Virus record (IMG/VR): IMGVR_UViG_3300043496_000031
Span: 1-43,196 of that record
Origin: a virus
DNA length: 43,196 bases
Strand: one strand, 5' to 3'
Shown here: in pieces, positions 1 through 9,574 of the stretch
Layout: the number at the start of each line of letters is the position of its first letter
Position numbering within the stretch: position 1 is the stretch's first letter
Notes under the pieces: generated by a model
The model's database searches: none
Seen by the model: the letters and a program-made list of their open reading frames with translations, nothing else
What the model was told of the DNA's origin: nothing
Translations under genes and position numbers: made by a program

Positions 1-725
1 TTCCCGTCTACCGAGGGATCGCTGTGGATGTTGGTGTCCGTGGGTGTGGTAGGGCTCCCGCGTGGCCCCTGGCCGTAGAAGGTGCAGGACTGAAGGTACA
101 CCGTCCCCCGGCAGTAGAAGCCCACGACTCCATTGATCCCTACCCAGGAGTTGGCCGGGAAGTACAAATCCTGGCAGTACCAGACGTGTCCGTTTCCGAA
201 TTCGGTACCGCCGCCAGGAGCCGGAGAGCCGTGGATAGCTGGCCCCAGATCCCACGGGGAGCCCTCTCCCTGGCCACCGTCACCACCGCGGCCGCCCGCC
301 ATCTCCCACCGTGGCGGAGAATCGATAGGATGGCCGCTCATGTAGTCTCCGGTGACTACCTGCCCTCCCCCTCCACCACCGGCCCCTAAGCCCGCTCCGC
401 CGCCTCCAGGAGCGCCCACGGCCCCGTTAGAGCCGCCTCCCCCTCCGCCACCACCACCGTCCCCGTAGATCGCGGTTCCGCCTAAGCCGCCCCAGGCTGG
501 CCCGAGTCCGGGGTTTTCGTTGTAGTACGCGCCCGCGGCTGCGCCCGCCTGAAGCTCAAATTCCCCCTGGCAGCGCACATCCGCCAGGTGATCGATATGC
601 AACGTCGCACCTGGGTAGATGCGAACGTGGCGGAAGTTGTACTCACGGGCTCCCAGGCGGGTGTAGCCCGTGACGATCAGATCCCCCTCTGCGCCGGAGC
701 TTTGCCGGATACCGATGATGGGCAT
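1..725 (-). CDS. Glycine-rich virion/fibre protein, 3' end cut by window edge
   Basis: An open frame of 241 codons with no stop runs off the left edge. The start ATG (725-723) overlaps the TAA of the preceding fibre gene as TAATG, an arrangement used repeatedly in this genome. The N-terminal ~75 residues look like a beta-structured fold. They are followed by very glycine-rich tracts (about residues 98-155 and on), including runs of eight or nine glycines. Such poly-glycine proteins are common as phage tail-fibre tips, where polyglycine-II helices form adhesive tips, and also as fibre assembly factors. Position at the end of the tail/adhesin cluster supports a virion role. The exact function is unknown and the C-terminus is not seen. 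Confidence 0.75.
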   Translation of the reverse strand, partial: MPIIGIRQSSGAEGDLIVTGYTRLGAREYNFRHVRIYPGATLHIDHLADVRCQGEFELQAGAAAGAYYNENPGLGPAWGGLGGTAIYGDGGGGGGGGGSNGAVGAPGGGGAGLGAGGGGGGQVVTGDYMSGHPIDSPPRWEMAGGRGGDGGQGEGSPWDLGPAIHGSPAPGGGTEFGNGHVWYCQDLYFPANSWVGINGVVGFYCRGTVYLQSCTFYGQGPRGSPTTPTDTNIHSDPSVDG

Positions 726-1417
726 TAGACGCCGTACTCCACAAAGACGCTCTGGCAGAATGCCGACTCGCCAGAGGTATCCCACCCGGCGGCGGATCCC
801 AACCGCTGAAGGTAGAGCTTGATTTCCGCTCCCGCGTAGGAAGACGGGATCCCACTCCAGTTATGCACCGACTCGGACAGCCCGTAGCCCGCTGGCCAAC
901 TCGTAGCGTTCACGTCCACCAGGGCTCCCCACCCGGTACGGGCGGAGCCTCCCAGGCCGTAGACGGCTCCCCCGATCCTCCAGGTGATCGGCTGGTTTGC
1001 AGACGGTGTGTAGTAGCGCACCCGGAAACGGATGGTGCCTCCCTGGAAATTCCAGGGGATGGCGAGCTTCGTGGTGGCGTGTCCGTCCTGGTTGGCGTAA
1101 TACTCCAACTCGTACTGCGGCCCGCCCGAGTCGATGAATGGCTGGCCCACAGCGTTGAGCGGGACGAAGCCCTGAGCCGGGAGGTACGTCCGGACAGCGG
1201 CGTTTCCGGCCATTCCGCCGGAGGTAAGGTTGAAGCCCCCGGCCACGGTGAGCCCGCCGCCGTAGCTGCCGGAGCCCGATACGTTCCAGTTGGAGTCCAT
1301 CGTGAACGGGCCATCGGTGCCCTTCACAGCCCGGAAGTTATTCCGGACGTAGGTGTTCCAGATGGACGCGGGGATCACGTCCCCGGTAACGACTAGCGGC
1401 GGCTCGTTATACGCCAC
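725..1417 (-). CDS. Tail fibre-like virion protein
   Basis: 230 residues. The frame opens further upstream, but the GTG at 1417-1415 is preferred. It has a GGGGGAG Shine-Dalgarno just upstream, and residues before it look like an out-of-frame shadow of the previous gene. The N-terminus contains IPASIWNTYVRNNF, near residues 16-29. This kind of I-x-A-x-x-W-N-x-Y-V-R-x-N-F motif recurs near the start of phage fibre and appendage proteins. The rest is beta-rich and lacks transmembrane segments. It overlaps the upstream zinc-ribbon gene by 11 bases and ends in a TAATG coupling with the glycine-rich gene. Role as a fibre or appendage subunit is inferred from position and motif. Confidence 0.7.
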   Translation of the reverse strand: MAYNEPPLVVTGDVIPASIWNTYVRNNFRAVKGTDGPFTMDSNWNVSGSGSYGGGLTVAGGFNLTSGGMAGNAAVRTYLPAQGFVPLNAVGQPFIDSGGPQYELEYYANQDGHATTKLAIPWNFQGGTIRFRVRYYTPSANQPITWRIGGAVYGLGGSARTGWGALVDVNATSWPAGYGLSESVHNWSGIPSSYAGAEIKLYLQRLGSAAGWDTSGESAFCQSVFVEYGV

Positions 1418-2135
1418 GGGGATTCTCCCCCAGGCCAGACTCCGGCGGGAGTGGCACGTCCGGGTAGAGGATCCCGTCCGATTGCGATGCGCCCTCCGGA
1501 ACCGCCACCACCAGAGGCACTTCATCCCATCCGGGCGGAAGGCTCATCCGCTGTACCACCTGAGCTTGCTTCTTCACGAAGCGCCGCCAGCGTGTCCCTG
1601 TCTTATCCGCCTGTGGCCGGTTGCGCTTGATCCGCGGCGGCTGATCGATAGTGAGCCCAGGCGGATCCCCGTTCTGGGCGTTCTGCGCCTTCAGATCGTC
1701 CGCATCCTCCCGGAAGGGATTCCAATTGCGGTTGAAGGGGATAGGACGCGCCAGGAGCGTCTCTTCCACGGCCGTAACCTCATCGTCCCCCGGCCAGACT
1801 ACGGGCCGCCATAGCCCCGCTACGGAGGCGTTGAAGCACGATCCGCAGAGGAACCACGGATCCTCCGGCCAGGCATACTCCGCTCCCCCACAGTCCGGGC
1901 ACTGGACTACCCACCGATTCATGTTCACCTGAACCGGCAGGGGATCGGTAGAGGCTGGCTGGCGCTCTGTGGGCGGCTTCGGAGTCACACCACGCCGGAA
2001 CGCCATGGGCGTATACACCAGGCGGAAGAGATCCTCCTGATTGCTGATGATGTACGGGCCAGCGGGTGACTCCACCGGATTGGATAGCCAGTGGTTCGCG
2101 CCGTCCCGCAGTAGGTGAAGTGGCTGTGGTGGCAT
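1407..2135 (-). CDS. Zinc-ribbon hypothetical protein in tail-fibre cluster
   Basis: 242 residues starting at an ATG with a good AAGGAG site six bases upstream, nine bases after the hub gene. A four-cysteine zinc ribbon is visible: CPDCGG near residue 79 and CGSC near residue 97. The C-terminal half is proline- and charge-rich. I do not recognise the full-length family. Small zinc-ribbon proteins beside fibre genes may be virion components or fibre assembly factors, but nothing here decides this. It overlaps the following fibre gene by 11 bases, so the two are probably translated together. Confidence 0.7.
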   Translation of the reverse strand: MPPQPLHLLRDGANHWLSNPVESPAGPYIISNQEDLFRLVYTPMAFRRGVTPKPPTERQPASTDPLPVQVNMNRWVVQCPDCGGAEYAWPEDPWFLCGSCFNASVAGLWRPVVWPGDDEVTAVEETLLARPIPFNRNWNPFREDADDLKAQNAQNGDPPGLTIDQPPRIKRNRPQADKTGTRWRRFVKKQAQVVQRMSLPPGWDEVPLVVAVPEGASQSDGILYPDVPLPPESGLGENPRGV

Positions 2136-2144
2136 AGCTTCTCC

Positions 2145-5100
2145 TTAGAACGCCCAGAGGGAAGTGTCCCAGATGGCGGAGCCCCAGATGGCGTAGCTCT
2201 CACTCGACGCTTGCTCACAGCCGAAGATGGCGTAGAGCGTGCCCTGTCGCCACTCCCACCGGATCTGTTCAATGTGCATCGGCATAGAGATGCCGGACTG
2301 CTGATCCTGAACCGCAATCCGATCACTGATCTGGCGATTGAGCGCCGCCAGCGTGGTGGTTTGAGTCACGCACGGAACGGTGATCGTCACCTGGGGACGC
2401 GGCTCCCGGTACCGCTGCACCACCACGTTACAGAAGTCGCGGGCCACTTCCGGGTTAAGCTCACGCCGCAGCGGCAGGGGATACGTGCGCCGTCCCCGTT
2501 TCGTCACGCTGGCGATGGTCTTTACGTCTGCGGCGTTCTCGCTCATTACCACTTTGTTGGTGATCGGGATGGACTGCGCCCGTAGCTGGAGGTTGCTCAC
2601 GGACGCGCCTCCGGATCCCGCCGTCAAGAAAATGGTGGTGGTTGCACCCGCTGTCCGGGTGAGCGAGACGCTCGCAATAGAGCCGGACACGATGGTGAAA
2701 TCCGTTCCAGCTACCGGCGTAATCGCGGCCTGGAAGGGATCCGTAGGCCGGACGGTGTACCCCTTCACTTCCGAGTTACCGAGCGAGACGCTCTGCCCAA
2801 GTTGCCAGACCACGCCGGAGGTTGCCGCGGCCCGCACGTTCACTTCTACAGAGCAGACGTTGACTACATCCTTCAGGCCGGGCTCATAGCCAAGCTCCGG
2901 AGAGCGCCACGGTTCCGGCCCGGTGTCCGTGAAGACGGCTTGCACCGTGGTACAGCGCGGTTGCAGGAGTCGGTACGTTCGTCCCTCAAACACGATCCGC
3001 CCGGAGCCGTCTTCGTAGACGGCGGCTCCCGGCCCTTCCATGGAGAGAAGCTCCACCATGGCCGTAAAGGCGTCCTGATCGTCCAGCCACCACCAATCCA
3101 GGACGGTGGAGCCCGTAGAGATGACACGATCACCAGCGGGCCAGCCAGCGGCATCCAGGAGGTACCCCAACGCCGTGTGTGTGGCGATGTTCTGGTAGAT
3201 CCCCGTAGTGATGCGGTTCCCACGAAGACGGCTCAGCGTACCCAGAGCGGGTATCCCCACCGTCTGACGGCCGAAGGCTGGCTGTTGCGGGATGTTGTCC
3301 AGGACTCCCGTGAAGAGGTTGTAGGTGGTGCCACCGTACTCCACACTCCAGCGGGTGGCCCGGCCAGGCTCTAGCAGCGTGGCCAGCGGGCTCTCTGCGT
3401 TTGCGGGAGAGTAGCGGCGATGGCGGTTGTCCAGCGTGGCGGAGTAGTTTCCGGCGGCTGGCGGAGCTAGCTGGCGGATCTGATCCCGGCCCCTGGACGC
3501 GGCTACGTCCTGCATGAAGAGCAGATCCCCGGTTACCTCTTCGTAGCTGTCCGCGAAGTCCCCATCGGCACTCCAGTCCACATAGAAACGGTGCTTCGGC
3601 GGAGCCAGGAGAGTGGTGAAGCTCAGGACAGGGGAGGTTGCAACGTTCCCCCGCAGATCGGTCGCGGTTACCTGAATGTAGTAGGTGGTATTCGGGATGA
3701 GCGGCGTATTGATCCCGACTCCACCGGGAAGCCCAAAGCGGAAGGTGTGGAACGTCCCCAGGTTGCTTCCCCAATTCCCTACATCATCGAAGGGGAATAC
3801 GCCGGTCTGGTTGTAACGGAGCGTGACGCTCGATACCGGCTCATCGGTGGAGAAGATCACCATTGCGCCGGTTGACGTGATACCGGCGATGGTGAGTCCG
3901 ATGATCTGGGGAGGCGTAACGTCCCGTAGCTGCGCCTGGAAGAGTGCCTGGGAGGATCCCCGCGCCTGGATGATGGCCCGGAGTGCTGAGGCGGAAGTCC
4001 CCCTGGCCGTGAAGCTCGTAGCCGCCGCACCAGCGAAAACGCCGGTAGCCCGCTTCCGGACACGGGTAACGAAGCTCGTAACACCAGCGCCGGTACCCCG
4101 CAAGAGTGCCGATCCGCCGAGTGCCACGCGGTAGCTGGCCGTAAAGACGGCTCCGGCCACCCCGGCAGCGGAGAAGGTGACGGAGGCGAAAGAGCTTCCC
4201 TGCCCGTAATCGCTCCCGCCGTACTCCTGGATCCCGTAACCGGAGTCTGCCTCCAGGACGGCCCGGATGCTGAAGTCATCCCAAACCGGGCGGCCGTTGG
4301 GATTGGTGTCCAGGACAGCGATCCCGGCCCGCGTCCCCGTCAGGTGGCTGGTAGCCGCCTGGACTACTAGCTCCCCATCGTGATACGCGGCCACTTCTCC
4401 ACCACGTACCGCCAGGGTGAGCGTGTGGGTACTGCCAGGAGCCAGGACGTTCCCGAGATTGACATAGCCGATCAGCGTAGAAACGCCGTTGTATTGCTCC
4501 CATACCTCCACTTCATTGGAGCCATCCTGGCGGAGATACCGGGCATAGATGTAGTTGCTCCCGGCGTACCGGGCCACGACTCCGGCGTACCAATCCGCCA
4601 CGGCATAGGCGGGTGTGGTGTTGGGGAGCGTGATGGCCGCGGAGACAGCGTGGTTGCTCCCGGCAGAGCCCGTAGAGCGGGTGGCCGTTCCGGTCTGCGC
4701 CGCGGCCGCTAGAGACGCGCCGCCCGCGTTGAGTACCCAGGAGCCTCCGGTGGTTTCCCAGGCGGAGCTATACGTGGTGAGCGCCGTCCCTGCGGTTCCC
4801 GTGAAGGAGTCGGACACCACCGGAGCGGCGGTAGCGATGGGTGCGGAGGGGAATGGCCCCAGAGCTTCAGGGAGGGTGATCGTCTCCGGCCACGCGCCCC
4901 ATTCGTCTACCGTGCTGCCGGTGTTGAGGTACACCGCGATCCCGGTGTTTGCGGCGTTCAGGACGGTGGCGACGTAGCCGGTTACATCCTGCTGATCGAT
5001 GTAGGCACGGACGCCAGCGCCGTCATCGTAGAGGGATAGGACGTGCGTGCTGGAGGCGTTCAGGTGGTACGCGCCGGTCTGCGTCAGAGGGGAGCCGTCT

Positions 5101-8100
5101 GCCCCGTTGTAGATCCCGCAGAGAGTCGTATCGGCGTAAAACTCCAGCCAGCTACTTCCATAGCGGAAGAGGATGGAGACGCCGTTATTGGCGGCTCCCG
5201 TCACCACCTTGACTTGGAAGAGCCCTACACGGGAGGGGAGGGAAATCACCCGGATCCCGTCCCACGCGGTAGAGACGCTCAGCCGGTTGGACGTGATCCC
5301 CGGCGTTCCCGTGAGGGTGTAGACGGCTCCGCCTTCCTCCGCCGTGGTGCCCAGAGTCCCACGGGTGAAGGTGTCCCCGAAGTGCGCCAGCCCGAATCGA
5401 GTGAGCGCCCCAGAAGGTACGTCCGCGGCGTCATGGAGGCTGACTCGATCTACCAGCGTGCCTCCGCCCAGGATCTCTTTAGCCGTGAGATGGACGTAGA
5501 CGTTGGCCGGATCGTCAGAGGCAACGGAGAGCCCTGCGATCCGAGCTTGCGGCCAGGTACCGAATTGGTTCCCGGACACCACCATGAGGTACCCGCCACC
5601 GGGACGGCGGAAGATCGCATGGAGATAGGTGTTGCTGTACGGGATGTACCGATCTGTGACGAACGCGCCCGCGTAGTAGCGCGGTGGAAATGCCGGGTAG
5701 CTCCGAGCAATCCCGTTGGGGATGGGATCCTGAGCCGCGGCCGTGTCTTCGATGGTGAGCCCCGGCCCATCACCAGGAGCGTTGGTGTGCCGGAAGACAC
5801 CCACCACGGCAGCGAGTCCGGTGAGCCCGTTCCGCGGGTGCGGGCCATGGACGAGTCTGGGATCCCCCCAGGTGTTAGAACCGCCCAGGATGCGGAGGTA
5901 CCCGTTGTCCGGCGCTAGCGCACTGGTGGTGTCCGTGACAGCCCAGGAGGAATCGGGAGCCCCTCCGAAGGTGTCTTCGAAGATCACGCCTACCGGCGGA
6001 TCGATCCCCATCTGGTAGCGATCCGCTACCCGCTGTGGGGAGAACGCCGTACGGTAGATGGCTACTTCGTCAACTTTGGTGAAGGCGTAGAAGTCCGCTG
6101 TCCGCCCAATCGTGAAGTCCACATCCGTCCGGGTGATGACTCCGGAGGCGGCCATCTGGGCGTTCTGCGTCCCACCGGAAGCCAGATTGCCCAGGACACC
6201 GTTGACGTAGCACTGAAGCAGCGCCCCGGTGTAGACCATGTGGATGTGCGTGCGGGCGGAGGGAGTGACGGCTACCTCTAGGGTGTGTTCCGTCCCGCTG
6301 CTGTTGGTGAAGCGGACTTCGAGCTTGTTTGTGGCCTGGAGATGGAGAACATACGCATCCCCGTTCCCGAATGCCCGGAAGCCAAAGTAGCCCCGGTGGC
6401 CACCGGGATTGTTCAGCGTGTTGACGATCCCCTCTAGCGTCCAGGCCGGAGTATTCGCCAGCCCTGAAGATGCGCCGGAGACGAAGGCGTAGCCGTTGGG
6501 GAAGACGCCTAGCCCATCGGAGAAGCTGACGGCTTTATCGGTGTTGTCCGTCAGGAGTCCGGTTTGCCCGAGAAGGGTGAGCCCGGCGTAGGTGCCATGG
6601 CGCTCATTGCCCGAAGAGTCGAAGCAAACCGCGCCGGTTGACTCGTTGAGCCGATAGTAGCCCCACGGCCCCGAGGACAACGTATCCAGGCCGTAAAGAT
6701 CGGTCACGGGGGCGGCCCCTCCCCCGCCCCCGGACGCTAAAGGGTCGTCGGATCCCGTGGGGAAGGGAGACGGCTTCGCATCGAAGACACGGACGTAATC
6801 CACTTCCAGGCGTGGCTCCGTGCCGAGCGGAGGATCCGTGGTGGTGGAGCGCAACGGGGAGCCCGGCGCTTCCCAGTTGGGATCCATCACCATATCTATC
6901 CGCACGCCCAGATCTGCTGTGGCAAACCATGTGGCGTTGGTGCCGGTAAGCTCCGCCTTCAGGATCCCGTCCCGGTAGTAGCGGACAGCCGTAGCCGTCC
7001 ATTCCACGCCGTAACGGTGCCAGCCGGTTACATCCTCATCGAAGGTACCGGCGTTCCCGGACACGCCCGGAGTCGGGTTGTTATGCCAGCCCGCGGCCCA
7101 CGGGCGGCCGGTGCTGTTCCCGAAGACTTCGAAGGCGTCTAGCTCAGCGCCCTCTTTCCCGTCAGAGCGCCCAGAGATGTTGTTAAACAGCCACAGCGCC
7201 GGGAACATCCCGCGCACCGGGTTGGGCATCCGGGCTCGCCATTCGAAGTAGCCGAAGCGCCAGCGGAGCGGCGTAGGAGCTAGCTGGTGGTTGGTGACAA
7301 GGTAGCCACCCATCCAGGTAGCGCCACCCACGTTGCTGACTCCAGCGGGTGTGCGCTGTGCCTTCACCGTCAGGACGGAGTCCGCTACGCTGAAGGGATT
7401 CTGGGCCGGGTGCTGGACAGGAGAGGTATTCCAGGAGAGCCCGGCGTAGTCCTGGTACCCGGTGGCCAGCGTGCCTCCGGACTCGTAGCCACGGGTGCGC
7501 CACGTCCCGCTGGTGGGAGCCGCGTCCGTAGCCAGGGAGAGGGAGTCAAATTCGTCACTCCAGAGCAGCCCCGGCGTACTCGTAGACGCCAGCGTGGTGA
7601 AGCTCCCCGTAATGGCCGTGGCGTTCCCGCCCGCGTCCCGACTCCACCCGCGTATCTGGTAGGTGGTATTCGGAGAAAGCCCGCTCAGGTTGACTACGTG
7701 GGATGTGGTGAGCGTGCCCACCCGCGCCGTAGAAGCCCCGTAGACAGCCGGTACCAGCGCATTGGAAGCGCCGTACTCTAGCCGGGTATCACTGGTGACG
7801 TTGGATGACCATGAGACGGTAGCGCCGTTGGCCGTGATGGACGTGATACCCAGGCTGAAGAGCGTAGGGGAGACGCCGCCAGTGTCATCCGCGTATCCCT
7901 GGCTAACGGCGTAGGTTTTGGCGTCCGCATACCGCTTATTGCTGGTCTGGTAGACGCCTTCCCCTTCCCCAAATCCGTTGCTCTGGCTATCGAAATACTG
8001 ATGGGTAACGTAGCGATGGCTACCCTCCAGGCCAGCGGGCTCCGTGATCCAGGCGGCGGAGTGGTTCCAGGAGAGAACATTCCAGCCCATCCCCGGTACG

Positions 8101-9572
8101 AGTACGAGCTTCGTATCTCGCTTCGTGGTGTCATCGGTACGAGTCCGCAGATCCGCCACAACCGCCTGAGTGATCGACTCCCACGCGCCCTCCGCCGTAG
8201 CAGAGCCGGAGGCGGCTCCCCGCTCAAACAGATCCAGATCTACGGTGATCGTCTGGCCGGACACCGCGTCATTGCTGTGGATCTGGATACAGAGGTTCTG
8301 AGCAGACGTGATGGGATTGCTGGCAAAGTCACACGTCACGTCTACCCAGGTGCCGGGTACCAGCGTGGTAACGGTGCCGTTCTGCCAGGCGTAGGAGGCA
8401 TTCTGCCACTCGAATCTGGCTTGCCAGGTGCCAGACGGCGTGCCGTTGAGTCGCACGCGCCCGCGGAGGATGTTCCCTGAGCCGCTCACAGAGCCACGCT
8501 CAGCCCGCTGGAGATGGAAGCCAGAGCTACCTACTACTTTGGCAATCCGTAGGGCTCCTGAGCCCTCATACGGCGTAGTGGTGGTATGCGTGACGGTGGC
8601 CCCAGAGAAGTCCGCGGCCCAACTCTGTACCGTCCCATCGTTCCAGTTATTGAGCGTGGTACCGCTGAAGCTCCCGGAGGCGGCCGGTACATCGTGCGGC
8701 TCATTCATAAGCTCGTACGCCACCACACCCAAATGAGTGCGGTAGACGTTGCTGAGCCTGCGCCACACGTCTACGAGGTACTCCGGCCCGATCTTCCCGC
8801 CATCCTCTGAGGTTGGCCCGGTGCTAGCCAGATCGATCCCGGCTTCCGCCCGCAGCACCAGGACTTTCTTTGTCCCCGAATCGCTGTACTCATAGCGGGC
8901 GTAGTTATGCAGATCCAGGATCAGCCCTACATTGTTGGCCAGGCACGCATCCGCCACGGCCGTGATCCGGCCCAGGTAGGTGGAGTCCAGGGCTCCCAGA
9001 AGCGTAGGCTGGAGACGCTCCCAGGAGATGGGGAGCCGCACCACGCCGATCCGCCGCGCCGCCATGGTGGCGATATCCCCGGCGGAGGGGAAGAAGTAAT
9101 CGACTCCGAAGGTGCCCAGGTGGGCGTTGTCGAATCCGGCTTGCTTGTGCCCAAACTCACCACCCGCCAGGTTGACGCCACGGCGGATGATCGTCCCGTC
9201 CGGACGGGGGAAGGATTCCACCACGTCAATCCCGCCGGGACTCATCATCTTATCGATGTTTGTTCCGGTGGCGGAGTAGGTGGAGTCGTTGGTGTGAATG
9301 CCGAGGTTGTAGTCCCCCCAATTCGGGCCGGACGCCCACGCCGTTACCCACAGCCCGGAGGAGTCGGCGGCCGTGTACCACTGGCGGAAGAGGGTTTGCC
9401 AGAGCGGCACATCCGTCACGTAGGCAGCCGGAGGCGAGCTATCCGCCCGTGCGTGGGGGATCCCCACTTCGGTGATCGCGCCTCCCTGGAATCCCGTCTT
9501 CCCCGTCACTCCGGAGAGGAAGGTGGTAAAGGTGCCCAGACGGGCCAGGGTTTTCTTTGCTAACGCATCCAT
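2145..9572 (-). CDS. Giant tail hub/depolymerase: GH5, FN3, GH16, lectin domains, hub-like C-terminus
   Basis: 2475 residues. Approximate domain order: N-terminal region 1-125; GH5-like barrel ~130-565 with MNEPHD (E291, the expected acid/base) and HQYFD (H524), interrupted at ~305-452 by a carbohydrate-binding-like beta-sandwich; FN3 ~571-660; GH16 laminarinase-like domain ~667-930 with ELDAFE (E810, D812, E815, the usual catalytic triad pattern); LamG-like lectin ~957-1187; three further concanavalin-like domains to ~1767, opening with D-x-F sequences; a short repeat linker ~1790-1880; FN3 ~1885-1987; and a C-terminal domain ~1992-2475 starting with VDWSADGDFAD, of a type I associate with tail hub proteins. 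Likely cleaves host surface beta-glycans at adsorption. Starts two bases after the spike gene with no clear ribosome site, suggesting coupling. The GH5 nucleophile strand is not evident. Confidence 0.9.
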   Translation of the reverse strand: MDALAKKTLARLGTFTTFLSGVTGKTGFQGGAITEVGIPHARADSSPPAAYVTDVPLWQTLFRQWYTAADSSGLWVTAWASGPNWGDYNLGIHTNDSTYSATGTNIDKMMSPGGIDVVESFPRPDGTIIRRGVNLAGGEFGHKQAGFDNAHLGTFGVDYFFPSAGDIATMAARRIGVVRLPISWERLQPTLLGALDSTYLGRITAVADACLANNVGLILDLHNYARYEYSDSGTKKVLVLRAEAGIDLASTGPTSEDGGKIGPEYLVDVWRRLSNVYRTHLGVVAYELMNEPHDVPAASGSFSGTTLNNWNDGTVQSWAADFSGATVTHTTTTPYEGSGALRIAKVVGSSGFHLQRAERGSVSGSGNILRGRVRLNGTPSGTWQARFEWQNASYAWQNGTVTTLVPGTWVDVTCDFASNPITSAQNLCIQIHSNDAVSGQTITVDLDLFERGAASGSATAEGAWESITQAVVADLRTRTDDTTKRDTKLVLVPGMGWNVLSWNHSAAWITEPAGLEGSHRYVTHQYFDSQSNGFGEGEGVYQTSNKRYADAKTYAVSQGYADDTGGVSPTLFSLGITSITANGATVSWSSNVTSDTRLEYGASNALVPAVYGASTARVGTLTTSHVVNLSGLSPNTTYQIRGWSRDAGGNATAITGSFTTLASTSTPGLLWSDEFDSLSLATDAAPTSGTWRTRGYESGGTLATGYQDYAGLSWNTSPVQHPAQNPFSVADSVLTVKAQRTPAGVSNVGGATWMGGYLVTNHQLAPTPLRWRFGYFEWRARMPNPVRGMFPALWLFNNISGRSDGKEGAELDAFEVFGNSTGRPWAAGWHNNPTPGVSGNAGTFDEDVTGWHRYGVEWTATAVRYYRDGILKAELTGTNATWFATADLGVRIDMVMDPNWEAPGSPLRSTTTDPPLGTEPRLEVDYVRVFDAKPSPFPTGSDDPLASGGGGGAAPVTDLYGLDTLSSGPWGYYRLNESTGAVCFDSSGNERHGTYAGLTLLGQTGLLTDNTDKAVSFSDGLGVFPNGYAFVSGASSGLANTPAWTLEGIVNTLNNPGGHRGYFGFRAFGNGDAYVLHLQATNKLEVRFTNSSGTEHTLEVAVTPSARTHIHMVYTGALLQCYVNGVLGNLASGGTQNAQMAASGVITRTDVDFTIGRTADFYAFTKVDEVAIYRTAFSPQRVADRYQMGIDPPVGVIFEDTFGGAPDSSWAVTDTTSALAPDNGYLRILGGSNTWGDPRLVHGPHPRNGLTGLAAVVGVFRHTNAPGDGPGLTIEDTAAAQDPIPNGIARSYPAFPPRYYAGAFVTDRYIPYSNTYLHAIFRRPGGGYLMVVSGNQFGTWPQARIAGLSVASDDPANVYVHLTAKEILGGGTLVDRVSLHDAADVPSGALTRFGLAHFGDTFTRGTLGTTAEEGGAVYTLTGTPGITSNRLSVSTAWDGIRVISLPSRVGLFQVKVVTGAANNGVSILFRYGSSWLEFYADTTLCGIYNGADGSPLTQTGAYHLNASSTHVLSLYDDGAGVRAYIDQQDVTGYVATVLNAANTGIAVYLNTGSTVDEWGAWPETITLPEALGPFPSAPIATAAPVVSDSFTGTAGTALTTYSSAWETTGGSWVLNAGGASLAAAAQTGTATRSTGSAGSNHAVSAAITLPNTTPAYAVADWYAGVVARYAGSNYIYARYLRQDGSNEVEVWEQYNGVSTLIGYVNLGNVLAPGSTHTLTLAVRGGEVAAYHDGELVVQAATSHLTGTRAGIAVLDTNPNGRPVWDDFSIRAVLEADSGYGIQEYGGSDYGQGSSFASVTFSAAGVAGAVFTASYRVALGGSALLRGTGAGVTSFVTRVRKRATGVFAGAAATSFTARGTSASALRAIIQARGSSQALFQAQLRDVTPPQIIGLTIAGITSTGAMVIFSTDEPVSSVTLRYNQTGVFPFDDVGNWGSNLGTFHTFRFGLPGGVGINTPLIPNTTYYIQVTATDLRGNVATSPVLSFTTLLAPPKHRFYVDWSADGDFADSYEEVTGDLLFMQDVAASRGRDQIRQLAPPAAGNYSATLDNRHRRYSPANAESPLATLLEPGRATRWSVEYGGTTYNLFTGVLDNIPQQPAFGRQTVGIPALGTLSRLRGNRITTGIYQNIATHTALGYLLDAAGWPAGDRVISTGSTVLDWWWLDDQDAFTAMVELLSMEGPGAAVYEDGSGRIVFEGRTYRLLQPRCTTVQAVFTDTGPEPWRSPELGYEPGLKDVVNVCSVEVNVRAAATSGVVWQLGQSVSLGNSEVKGYTVRPTDPFQAAITPVAGTDFTIVSGSIASVSLTRTAGATTTIFLTAGSGGASVSNLQLRAQSIPITNKVVMSENAADVKTIASVTKRGRRTYPLPLRRELNPEVARDFCNVVVQRYREPRPQVTITVPCVTQTTTLAALNRQISDRIAVQDQQSGISMPMHIEQIRWEWRQGTLYAIFGCEQASSESYAIWGSAIWDTSLWAF
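3935..4170 (-). repeat. Short Gly/Ala-Ser-Phe repeat linker in the hub gene
   Basis: Within the hub protein (about residues 1790-1880), units such as GAGVTSFVTRVRKR and GAAATSFTARG recur. The plus-strand reading GAAGCTCGTA, which encodes T-S-F on the minus strand, appears twice about 60 bases apart. The same unit type fills the large adhesin at 33-34.3 kb, so this is a short copy of that repeat family acting as a linker between the lectin domains and the hub domain. Confidence 0.65.
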
Positions 9573-9574
9573 GC

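Noticed and set aside
5043-5918. 291-codon plus-strand frame
   Set aside because: Antisense to the hub gene; no ribosome site, no domain, and the opposite frame has recognisable lectin domains.
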